NCBI GenBank assembly: GCA_016788565.1
Contig: JAEUSP010000094.1
Span: 1 to 54,346 of the forward strand
Source of the DNA: Chlorobiota bacterium
Lineage (GTDB): Bacteria; Bacteroidota; Ignavibacteria; OLB7
Direction of reading: 5' to 3'
Length of the DNA: 54,346 nt
Shown here piece by piece: positions 16,801 to 23,303 of this stretch. Position numbers and translations under genes: made by a program. Position 1 is the stretch's first letter; each line of letters opens with the position of its first letter. Below the pieces are notes generated by a model. That model searched no databases, was not told the DNA's origin, and worked only from the letters and a program-made list of their open reading frames with translations.

Positions 16801-17228
16801 TTGAGCTTGCGCGGATAACAATGGAGGGCTTGGTCACCGGAAAGCCGGAGAACGAAGTGGTGATCGAGGAGTTCAGATTGCTGGAACCGGGAACAGCGTT
16901 GGCAACCTTTTCCGGGGCCGTGTTCCTGGATGGATGCCAGATTGACCAAGCGGAGTTGTTCGGAAGGCCGGCAAAAATCAACGGGCTGTTCCCTTCACCC
17001 GCCACTGCCGGGGCCACGTTGCGATTCACGGCCCCGGAAGGAACTCACCCCGTGGCAGTAGTAATTGACCCCACAGGGCGCGACGTGGCCACTATCCCGC
17101 TTCCGGAAGGGACTGGAAAGGAGACCGAAACAGGGCTGACCTTCGGCAATGTTGGCTCCGGTTTCTACTTTCTTGAGCTGCGGCTTGGGACGCAACGGAG
17201 CGTGATTCCGGTGATGATTTCGCGGTGA
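13860..17228 (+). CDS. Large secreted protein with eight ASH-type repeats and T9SS sorting domain
   Basis: The 1122-residue product starts with a signal peptide (hydrophobic core LAAALLLLAVGIWGSA, cleavage near CAAQ). It then carries about eight 'choice-of-anchor D'/ASH Ig-like repeats of about 100 residues. Each opens with a phrase such as IQFGEVPVGAVSQEQRVAI, TNFGNVRVDSTRTLRVGLVN or LDFGDVVNGSSITATDTIVV and ends with DFAIL or NVFAV. Residues about 900-1030 resemble a cohesin-like beta-sandwich (FDLRLYTSAFPG, YRARIRFNPASLLL). The last 80 residues form a T9SS type sorting domain (INGLFPSPATAGATLRF to GFYFLELRLGTQRSVIPVMI). It is probably a surface or extracellular structural protein. It is transcribed divergently from the sigma/anti-sigma pair, so it is a candidate target. 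Confidence 0.88.
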   Translation: MNTPSIGGHTFAFRGLAAALLLLAVGIWGSANCAAQLAILPDQLEFTGCIQAGKDTATRTVRLENRSLTDSLRIDGLFTEKQIGFRPAQKSRTIAPRAFTDVEVTFTPKFPGKYTDRLIIRWSVKGVEKVAVQVNLSGQAQISWLELFPNPNAPGPKKPILDTAAVGDTTFRQLVFRNPSTCFPFIVSSVELDDGNGQFFLERAGAIPRTIPPNGFDTVLVKIVPRQTGRIQTKLWLNHHHDDWFELEVWLDVVVLRSKYLIRPRSIQFGEVPVGAVSQEQRVAISVLGADDKRFTSIQLAGADAKDFQILPLPLPYQLKRGMQDSLVIGLECAPSAVGPRLAELQLRAQDGDLLRIPISATGKDEGFAVRPRLVDVGNIAIGDTITLADTILLSKLMPPPATIPQVQVGGPDSAMFAVLGNLPASFDQTNRTHRFGVQFIPKRVGNCVAQANFLLPNNNRIRVELRGEGITTDRRLDWIAPTTNFGNVRVDSTRTLRVGLVNRGNTTERVATVAMEGAASGDFAILPLNLPATVRPLADTLWADIRFTPTASGSRTASIRATAASGATSALLMQGTGEIRGIQATPAELDFGDVVNGSSITATDTIVVDNTGTATIALTGASMEGDADNVFAVKGATDVKLAAGNQTSFSITFAPTSVKNFSAEVVIAFSDGTPIRIPVRGRALPRPPQLRLINAPAEFGPVQINTISPPIRIGITNVGEATATVSSVGFASNPDNVFAAQFPQATQQLGGFGADTLWISATFAPVAATPYQAEISLIGFGGTTAIQLRGEGTTNGVAADPIRLDLGAVMNKTHLLATDALLVRNRTNDPTEVTGFRWQSGDSADFTVAGQFPVTLAPAATARYSVEFFPKEIRSYQAEGMFLLNDGGAIPVTITGSGSPPPFVYLDTAYQKVNQKFDLRLYTSAFPGTAAAGGGYRARIRFNPASLLLRDVAGRGVAWQRISAGVIELSSTDPSALASVELARITMEGLVTGKPENEVVIEEFRLLEPGTALATFSGAVFLDGCQIDQAELFGRPAKINGLFPSPATAGATLRFTAPEGTHPVAVVIDPTGRDVATIPLPEGTGKETETGLTFGNVGSGFYFLELRLGTQRSVIPVMISR

Positions 17229-17279
17229 GCGGGGAAAAGATTTGGGATCACCTTGAAGATGGGAAATCGGTGGCTTCTC

Positions 17280-17328
17280 GGTTCGGTGGCTCCGCTCATA
17301 CTTCGACGGGCTTCAGCATGAGCGGGGA
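17280..17328 (+). repeat. Dispersed hairpin repeat, family A copy 2
   Basis: TTCGGTGGCTCCGCTCATAC, then TTCGACGGGCTTCAGCATGAGCGG. It lies 50 bases after the stop codon of the ASH-repeat protein and before a convergent terminator. Confidence 0.85.
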
Positions 17329-17382
17329 CGATATTCGGCGACTGGGCTTCTACAAGAGCCAAAAAAATTTGCCGCAACAATT

Positions 17383-17432
17383 GAACGGGCGTGGGATTGC
17401 TTGCCAACAGCAGTGCAATCCCACGCCCGTTC
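17383..17432 (-). terminator. 18-bp hairpin between convergent genes
   Basis: A perfect 18-bp inverted repeat (17383-17400 with 17415-17432, loop of 14) separates the convergent genes ending at 17228 and 17472. On the minus strand a T-run (AAATTTTTTTGG) follows about 12 bases past the stem; on the plus strand TTGTTGATT follows. It probably stops transcription from both sides. Confidence 0.7.
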
Positions 17433-17471
17433 TTGTTGATTACTCACCCCAACCGAACAGCCCGAGGGTGC

Positions 17472-17999
17472 TCAGTTGAAATAGTAGTACATCCCAAATT
17501 CTGGCAACGGCAAAAACTCCGAGGTGTACGGGAAGTAGTGAATGGCCGCCGCGATAGAGAACGCAAAATTCCGCGAGGTGAACCATTCGTAGCCAAGCCC
17601 AAGCCCAAAGCGGAACGGGTTGGCAACACGGTTTCCTGGCTTGGAAGTGTCGCTGGTAGTGGAGTGGTAGTATCCCGCGCCCAGAAGGCTATACACCCCC
17701 CCTTCGCGGTCGCGGGTGAAATGGTACTGGATTTCTCCCCCCATGTTGAAGTGGAAATAATCCCCCAGCGTAATCACAAAAAACGTGGGCTGGACTGAAA
17801 CTCTGGGAGTGAGAAATACCTGCCCCGAAATCCCCGCGCCGGAGAGCAACCCGATATTCCCACCAATGGCGTACTTCTCCCCCGAAGCACTTGGGATGGT
17901 GAGTGCCGTCGCGGAGGTGGTGTCGGGCTGGGCCGTGGCGGCAGCGTTCAAAACGAACAGAAGCAACGCCGCAAAGACGGCTGTGCGAACAATGGTCAT
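17472..17999 (-). CDS. Small outer-membrane beta-barrel protein
   Basis: The 175-residue protein has a signal peptide (MTIVRTAVFAALLLFVLNAA, cleavage near ATAQ). The mature part alternates hydrophobic and polar residues in strands with Gly turns (KYAIGGNIGLLSGAGISGQV, GDYFHFNMGGEIQYHF, VYSLLGAGYYHS, FRFGLGLGYEWF, FAFSIAAAIHYFPY). It ends in aromatic residues (MYYYFN), as expected for an eight-stranded OmpW/OmpX-like barrel inserted by the BAM complex. I cannot name the family more precisely. It converges on the ASH-repeat gene and diverges from the lipoprotein gene at 18378. Confidence 0.75.
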   Translation of the reverse strand: MTIVRTAVFAALLLFVLNAAATAQPDTTSATALTIPSASGEKYAIGGNIGLLSGAGISGQVFLTPRVSVQPTFFVITLGDYFHFNMGGEIQYHFTRDREGGVYSLLGAGYYHSTTSDTSKPGNRVANPFRFGLGLGYEWFTSRNFAFSIAAAIHYFPYTSEFLPLPEFGMYYYFN

Positions 18000-18377
18000 A
18001 GCTGCAAAGGTGTGTTAGTTGATAAGTTGATGAGTTCCCACCGGCAAAGTAGGAAGTTCGGCGGAAAGCAAGCAAGGGTGTAGCCGCCGCAAGAAGTAAT
18101 TTTTTGGCGATTTCCCTACTGGAAGAATCCGATGTTTAGCCGCCTTCCCATCTCCACTTCCCCCCGTTACCATCCCGCTATTTGCTGGATCAAGGAGAGT
18201 GAGTAGCAGCACAGATAGGGCGCAAGCGGGTACCAAGTTTCTGCAGGAGCTTCGCCACAAAATCAGGCTGCACCAGATTGCCAAAATGCGCGGGGCAAAG
18301 TCGGTCGGCACTGCCGAACGCGCGGGCTACCAGAGCCACACCAAAACGCCGGCCACAAACTCACAACAGGATCGCCA
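18000..18377. other. Divergent intergenic region, no clear gene
   Basis: This stretch should hold the promoters of the beta-barrel gene (minus) and the lipoprotein gene (plus). One plus-strand frame (18199-18495, GTG start, about 98 codons) has AAGGAGAG too close before it, overlaps the lipoprotein start and has no recognisable product, so I do not call it a gene. Confidence 0.5.
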
Positions 18378-19145
18378 ATGGTTCGCACACATATTCTCTC
18401 GTTTGTGGGGGCGCTTGCCCTCACCCTCGGCTTGGTTAGCTGTTCCGATTCGGCCAGCACTGCGCCAACGGATTCGGCCAACGAGTCAGCGTTGAAATTC
18501 CAGTCGGAAAGCCGTGATCTGCTTGCTTCAATTCAGGAAATTGAGGCTATCGAGATCACCACGGATGACACCCCAATCAACATTGTTTCCGGCCCGCACG
18601 ATCCCGCCAGCGGCGGGCATGGGCGCGGCCACGATGGGCGCGACAGCGTGAAAAAAGATGGACGCGACAGCGCAAAAAAACCTCACGACAGCACCCGCCA
18701 CCAGCCACCCAGCCCCGATGAACGCCGGTTTGCTCACATCATCAAATACTACCAGCGTATCCTTTCCCAGCTTGATCTTAGCGATGAACAAGTTCCGCTG
18801 GTTCGCGCCTGCATCACCGCGTTCAAGGAGTGCTTCGATGCCGCAACCGCGCGCTACCGCCAAGCCCGTGCCGACCTTATGGCCGATGCCCGCGCAGCCG
18901 TTGCCGAGCTAAAGCAGCAAGTGACCGACGGCACGCTGACCCCAGAAGAAGCACGCGCACAACTGAAAGCCCTACGCGAACAACTCCGCGCCGACATGAA
19001 GGCACTGGATCAGGCCTACACCGCCGCTGTCCGTGAGTGCCGCCAAGCAATGGAAGAGTGCATAAAGTCGCACCTGACACCGGAACAATTGGAGCAGTGG
19101 AAACGGCTTGTTGGCCAGGGCGGCGGAACCGGAAGCCACGGATAA
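18378..19145 (+). CDS. LTXXQ/Spy-like lipoprotein with twin CX6C (paralog A)
   Basis: The 255-residue product has a lipobox (LVSC, lipidated C22), so it should be an envelope lipoprotein. A His/Asp/Lys-rich linker (GGHGRGHDGRD, about 79-89) leads to an all-helical domain from about 115. That domain begins with an LTXXQ-like motif (LDLSDEQVPLV) and ends with a second (HLTPEQLEQW), as in the Spy/CpxP/ZraP group of periplasmic stress chaperones and metal sensors. Four cysteines form two CX6C pairs: C145/C152 and C221/C228. A paralog at 21659-22276 keeps the same pairs with the same 76-residue spacing. The OmpA-family gene follows 264 bases later, with a terminator hairpin in between. Confidence 0.8.
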   Translation: MVRTHILSFVGALALTLGLVSCSDSASTAPTDSANESALKFQSESRDLLASIQEIEAIEITTDDTPINIVSGPHDPASGGHGRGHDGRDSVKKDGRDSAKKPHDSTRHQPPSPDERRFAHIIKYYQRILSQLDLSDEQVPLVRACITAFKECFDAATARYRQARADLMADARAAVAELKQQVTDGTLTPEEARAQLKALREQLRADMKALDQAYTAAVRECRQAMEECIKSHLTPEQLEQWKRLVGQGGGTGSHG

Positions 19146-19268
19146 TCAAATCAATCAGGCCAATGAACAGGAAGACAAGCGTGTGGAGCCGGCACGATGA
19201 GATAGCAATGACTCAGATAGCAACAAGCATGATTCGCTGAACAAAACCTCACGCACGCATTCGCCCAG

Positions 19269-19300
19269 AAGGGATGGCAAGAAATTGTCATCCCTTTTGG
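19269..19300 (+). terminator. Terminator after Spy-like lipoprotein A
   Basis: A 12-bp stem with one G-T pair (19269-19280 with 19285-19296) and a GAAA loop is followed by TTTTGGTTGTT on the plus strand, 123 bases past the stop codon. Confidence 0.7.
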
Positions 19301-19409
19301 TTGTTAGGCCTCCTTCCCCCTTTTTCGGCAATGCCCCTGCTGTGGCAAGCGATGGGAAACTGTATCTTCGCGGAATCGTCCGATCTTCCTCTCCCTTCAG
19401 CCAGCAACC

Positions 19410-21527
19410 GTGACCGCTTCGGCGCATTCATACGTTCATTCCCAAGTATTGCACAGCCCGCTGTGGCTGGCCATTGCCATATTGGTGATGGTGGCTGCTA
19501 CCCCCCCTTCCCGGCTTGCCGCCCAGCAACCGCGCCACGACACCACACGGCAATCCACATTTCTGATTGGCCCGTTTGGTTCCTACCTGCTTGGCGCGCA
19601 AACCGGGACGTTCCAGGTGTTTGCTGGCTCGCCCGGGTGCGGCACGTTCGACGGCGCGCAGCTTACCACAACGCTGTTCGGGATTGCAGCGGCTTACCGC
19701 CGCGACACCAGCGACCAAATTTTCATCACTGCCCGCGCAAGTTGGGCCCGCGCCGAAGCGACCTATGCCGCTGCTCCGATTGAGGATCAACGGCTGTTCG
19801 ATACCGTGGCGCAGCAGGTGATTGAGTTGCAGCGTGAGTACCGCCTAACCGCCACCACAACACGGCTTTGCCTGGACCTTCTTGCTGATTACCAGCCGAT
19901 GCCGGGCCTGCTCCTTTCGGCTGGGCCGTGGTTCGGCTACCGGCTTGGCGGAACATTTCAGCAAACTGACAACATCCTTGCCCCTGCCGACCGCAGTTTT
20001 AACGATGGCGAACGGCAGCGGAACATGGCCCAGGGGCAACAGCTTACCGCCAACCAGTTTGGGTTTGGGCCGCTGATTCGCGTTGCCGCCGATTTCCCGT
20101 TTGCCAAACGTATGCGGCTGCAACCGGAACTTGCCGCACGTGCCCAGCTAACGTCGGGGGTTCAGGAAATGGGGTGGTACGGCATCAGCGGAGCGGCGGG
20201 GCTTTCGCTGTTGTTTGATCTTTCACCGGCTCCCGATACTTCAGCAACCCCAACGCAAATTCCCACTCCACCACCGCCCGACACCACGCAGCCTAAGCGC
20301 GCACCAACGTTGCAAGCGTCCTTAAAAATGTCTGGGATGGATGAAGCCGGGAAGCCGTCGCCGCAGGCATGGATTAACGTGCGCGAAATCATCCAACGGA
20401 CAACAACGCCCTTCCTTGCCTCCATTTTTTTTGATTCAGCAGAAACGGAGTTGCCACAGCGATACCCGCAATTAGCAAAAGCGGAGGCCGACACCTTCAC
20501 CATTGCGTTGCTTGTTGGAAAAGGCCCATTGGAGTTGCACCAGCAAGGGCTGAACTTGCTGGGGCTTCGGATGAGAAACGACCCAACCTCACGGCTTGTT
20601 CTGCTTGCTTCAGCGGCCCCGAACGAGCCGGTGGGCATTGGCCAGGAGCGGGCAAAAAAAATTCGTGAGTATCTGGCTTCTGTCTGGGATGTTTCCCCCC
20701 GCAGGGTAGAGCTGCGAGCGGCCCCCGCAACCACCTCATCCCCGATGGACCCCGCACGCGACCAGCAAGCGGAGTTGCGGAAAGTGACCTTTGCATCCAC
20801 TACTCCCCTGCTGACGGCATCGCTAACCACCGAGCAGTTGGTGCGTGATTTCAACCCACCACGCATCAACCTTTCGCCAACCTGGGATGCCGAAGCGGGG
20901 CTGCTGCGTTGGGAGATTCGGATGATGCAGGGGGATCACACCGTTGCCAATTTCAGCAGCGACGACAGCACCGCCGAGTCATCCAAAAATTTTGCGTGGC
21001 AAATTCAGGATCAACGGATTGATAGCACGTTGGGGAATATCACCGCCCAGTTAACGGTGGTGGATTCCGCTGGGCAATCGGTTACGGTGCGCGACTCCAT
21101 CCTGCTGAAAATGCGGCGCGACACCTCGGTGATTGAAACAAGCCGCGTTCAGCAGGGGAAATTGGAGCGCATCACACAAATGCTTGTTGGGTTCGATTAC
21201 CGCGCCGCACAAGGGAACAACGACCACCAGCGATTGATCCGCGAACTTTCCGAGCGGGTTGCCCCCGGTGCGGAGATCACGATCACCGGCTACACCGACC
21301 GCATCGGCGACGACCGAGCCAACCAGCAGCTTTCCCGCGAGCGCGCCGAGTACGTTGCTGGATTGCTTCGCCAGTTGCTGGCGCAACGGGGAATCGGCGA
21401 TGCAACCATTACCACAATCGCCGCCGGGGCCGAAACCTCACGATTCCCTAACTATCTTCCCGAAGGCCGAATTTTATCACGAGGGACAGTGATTGTGGTG
21501 GAGCAACAACGGAACGGGAAATGGTAG
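19410..21527 (+). CDS. OmpA-family outer-membrane/peptidoglycan-binding protein
   Basis: The 705-residue protein uses a GTG start and has a signal peptide (SPLWLAIAILVMVAAT, cleavage near LAAQ). Residues about 45-280 read as a beta-barrel (FLIGPFGSYLLGAQTGTFQV, LLLSAGPWFGYRLGGTF, FGFGPLIRVAADFPF). A Pro/Thr-rich hinge follows (about 285-300). A middle region contains IFFDSAETELPQRYPQL and LVLLASAAPNEPVGIGQERA, which looks like a first, degenerate OmpA-type domain. The C-terminal domain has the peptidoglycan-binding OmpA signature GAEITITGYTDRIGDDRANQ, LSRERAEYVAGLL. It should link the outer membrane to peptidoglycan. It lies between two paralogous Spy-like lipoproteins, suggesting a shared envelope role. 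Confidence 0.88.
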   Translation: MTASAHSYVHSQVLHSPLWLAIAILVMVAATPPSRLAAQQPRHDTTRQSTFLIGPFGSYLLGAQTGTFQVFAGSPGCGTFDGAQLTTTLFGIAAAYRRDTSDQIFITARASWARAEATYAAAPIEDQRLFDTVAQQVIELQREYRLTATTTRLCLDLLADYQPMPGLLLSAGPWFGYRLGGTFQQTDNILAPADRSFNDGERQRNMAQGQQLTANQFGFGPLIRVAADFPFAKRMRLQPELAARAQLTSGVQEMGWYGISGAAGLSLLFDLSPAPDTSATPTQIPTPPPPDTTQPKRAPTLQASLKMSGMDEAGKPSPQAWINVREIIQRTTTPFLASIFFDSAETELPQRYPQLAKAEADTFTIALLVGKGPLELHQQGLNLLGLRMRNDPTSRLVLLASAAPNEPVGIGQERAKKIREYLASVWDVSPRRVELRAAPATTSSPMDPARDQQAELRKVTFASTTPLLTASLTTEQLVRDFNPPRINLSPTWDAEAGLLRWEIRMMQGDHTVANFSSDDSTAESSKNFAWQIQDQRIDSTLGNITAQLTVVDSAGQSVTVRDSILLKMRRDTSVIETSRVQQGKLERITQMLVGFDYRAAQGNNDHQRLIRELSERVAPGAEITITGYTDRIGDDRANQQLSRERAEYVAGLLRQLLAQRGIGDATITTIAAGAETSRFPNYLPEGRILSRGTVIVVEQQRNGKW

Positions 21528-21579
21528 TTGTGGCTCTGGATTTCTGCCCCGGCCTTTGCCCCACCGAAACATTCACACA

Positions 21580-21617
21580 AAAACAAAACGGTGTCCATCA
21601 TTGGTTGATGGACACCG
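21580..21617 (-). terminator. Bidirectional terminator between ompA-like gene and lipoprotein B
   Basis: A perfect 12-bp stem (21589-21600 with 21606-21617, loop TTGGT) lies between convergent genes ending at 21527 and 21659. On the minus strand the T-rich tract TTTTGTTTTTGTG follows. The plus strand reads CGTTGTTTGTG. Confidence 0.8.
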
Positions 21618-21658
21618 CGTTGTTTGTGCCTTCCTCTGGCTCTCTCTCTGTTCGTTGA

Positions 21659-22276
21659 TTATCCTTCGTGGCTGGTCATCTCATTCCAGATTGCCAACTG
21701 CTCGGGGGTTAAGTTCCCGCCAACGCACTCACGAAGCGCGGAAAGGCATTCAATCAGTTGGTTGCGAAGTGCTTCGTTCAGTGCCTTCACATCTTCGCGG
21801 TAATCGGCAAGAAGTGGCTCGATATGTGCCTTTGCTTCTTCGCGAGTAATAGCTCCGGAATCGTAGGCGGCTTTAATTGGGACAATATCCGCTTTCAGTG
21901 CTGTGAATCGGGCCGTGCGTGCTGCGCGGTAGCTTTCGCGATCCGATTGGGCGCACTCACGGTGTGCTTGGAAGCAGTTTTTAATCGCCTCTTTCTGTGC
22001 ATCGGTCAATTCCAATTCGCGAACAATGTGACGCCAAGCGCGTGGCACCAACCGCCCAAACTCACGCCCTCCTTCTTGTTTCAAAAATGCTGTCCCAGCA
22101 AGCACCGCATCGGCGGTGGGGACTTCCGAAAAATCTGTCAAATCGGCTTCGTCGGCTTTATAAACCACGTACAAATCGTCGGTGGCATCGGTGGGCGCGG
22201 CTGGGTCGGAGCAGCTGGTGATCGTGGCGGCAAGCGTTAGGCACAGTGCTGCGAGTGCTATGATTCTGGTCTTCAT
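21659..22276 (-). CDS. LTXXQ/Spy-like lipoprotein with twin CX6C (paralog B)
   Basis: I choose the ATG at 22276 because it follows GGGAGAG and opens a clean lipoprotein signal (MKTRIIALAALCLTLAATIT, lipidated C22 in TSC). The 205-residue product is an acidic N-terminal linker followed by a helical domain. That domain has an LTXXQ-like motif (LELTDAQKEAIK) near its start and LTPEQLAIW at its end. The cysteine pairs C101/C108 and C177/C184 match those of the lipoprotein at 18378 (both CX6C, 76 residues apart). The helix between them (YRAAR, ITREEAKAHIEPLL, REDVKALNEAL) also aligns without gaps. It is convergent with the OmpA-family gene. It could be a periplasmic chaperone or a redox or metal sensor; the partner is unknown. 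Confidence 0.8.
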   Translation of the reverse strand: MKTRIIALAALCLTLAATITSCSDPAAPTDATDDLYVVYKADEADLTDFSEVPTADAVLAGTAFLKQEGGREFGRLVPRAWRHIVRELELTDAQKEAIKNCFQAHRECAQSDRESYRAARTARFTALKADIVPIKAAYDSGAITREEAKAHIEPLLADYREDVKALNEALRNQLIECLSALRECVGGNLTPEQLAIWNEMTSHEG

Positions 22277-22496
22277 GGTGGGTTCTCTCCCTGTATTTTT
22301 GTTGTTGATGTTTTCTGGTTTTTCGGAACTGCTTTGCTGATGTTGGCCAACTGGCAGCTTAGTGACCAAAGGAAATCGCCGGTTCCCAGAAAAAATCAAT
22401 CCACAGCATTTTTTTTGATGAAGCCACTGGAGTGTGGAAATGCTATTTTTACGCCACGTTCAATCCTTCTTAACACTATCACAGTTCCCCACCACC

Positions 22497-23147
22497 ATGC
22501 ACGATACGGCAACCAACAACATGCTAATCATCACCGACATCCTTCCCCAACGTAGCCGGACCCAGCCACGGCGCGTCCGCCTTTCCGACGGGTTCACTTT
22601 TCCGATAAGCGACGACACCATCGTCCGGTTTGGGTTGGCAAAAGGGGTGGTGGTTTCCGATGAACAGGTGCGGGAAATTCGGAGCCAAGAAGAAACGTTC
22701 CAAGCAAAACAGGCCGCGCTGGCAATCTGCGGAAGACGGCTGCGGAGCAGAAAGGAATTGGAGGAAAAATTGCGCGAAAAAGAATTCAGCAGTGAAGCGA
22801 TTGAAGCCGCAACAACCTTCGCTGCCGAATATGGCTACTTAGATGACCTTAATTTTGCGCAAGCCTTCATCCGCGACCAAGTATTGCGCCGCCCCGTTGG
22901 CCGCCAACGGTTGCAGCTGGAGCTTCAACGGCGCGGCGTGGCCAAGCAGGATATTGCTGAAGCGTTGTCGTCCGTTTTTTCCGATAGTGAGCAAGAATTG
23001 CAGCTTGCGATTGCGGCAGCCAAAAAAAAATTAGCCACTTCACGCATCACCGATCCACAAAAACGGGAACGCTCCCTTGCTAATTTTCTTGCTGCACGCG
23101 GGTTTGGGTGGGAGGTTGTGCGGAAGGTACTCGAGGAGTTGAAGTAA
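22497..23147 (+). CDS. recX: RecX regulatory protein
   Basis: RecX binds RecA filaments and limits recombinase activity. The product (216 residues from ATG 22497; ATG 22521 and an upstream ATG at 22434 are alternatives) has an N-terminal extension. It is followed by RecX three-helix repeats: AALAICGRRLRSRKELEEKLREK (about 73-95), EYGYLDDLNFAQAFIRDQV with the conserved Y-LDD, and GRQRLQLELQRRGVAKQDIAEAL. A third repeat near the C-terminus reads RSLANFLAARGFGWEVVRKVL. Length is slightly above the usual 150-200. No recA is seen nearby. It is divergent from lipoprotein B and convergent with the large membrane-protein pair. Confidence 0.9.
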   Translation: MHDTATNNMLIITDILPQRSRTQPRRVRLSDGFTFPISDDTIVRFGLAKGVVVSDEQVREIRSQEETFQAKQAALAICGRRLRSRKELEEKLREKEFSSEAIEAATTFAAEYGYLDDLNFAQAFIRDQVLRRPVGRQRLQLELQRRGVAKQDIAEALSSVFSDSEQELQLAIAAAKKKLATSRITDPQKRERSLANFLAARGFGWEVVRKVLEELK

Positions 23148-23175
23148 CCTTGCCTGCCACCTCTCTTCTTCCCCG

Positions 23176-23250
23176 CTCTGTGTCCTCTGTGTCTCTGTGG
23201 TTTTTCCCTCTTTTACTCAAAAGAACCACAGAGGCACAGAGAGCACAGAG
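23176..23250. repeat. Dispersed 'CACAGAGGCACAGAG' inverted repeat
   Basis: Two 27-base arms (23176-23202 and 23224-23250) are complementary except for three positions and surround a T-rich loop. A related half-copy occurs at about 41593-41620. This repeat type is widespread in bacterial intergenic DNA. Here it may also end transcription of recX. Confidence 0.7.
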
Positions 23251-23303
23251 GGAAGAAAAGAGAGAGAGTTCGTTGCCTCCCGTGAATTTTCATTGAATCG
23301 GAA

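Noticed and set aside
18199-18495. Small GTG-start frame before lipoprotein A
   Set aside because: Overlaps the lipoprotein start by over 100 bases, poor ribosome binding site spacing and no recognisable product.
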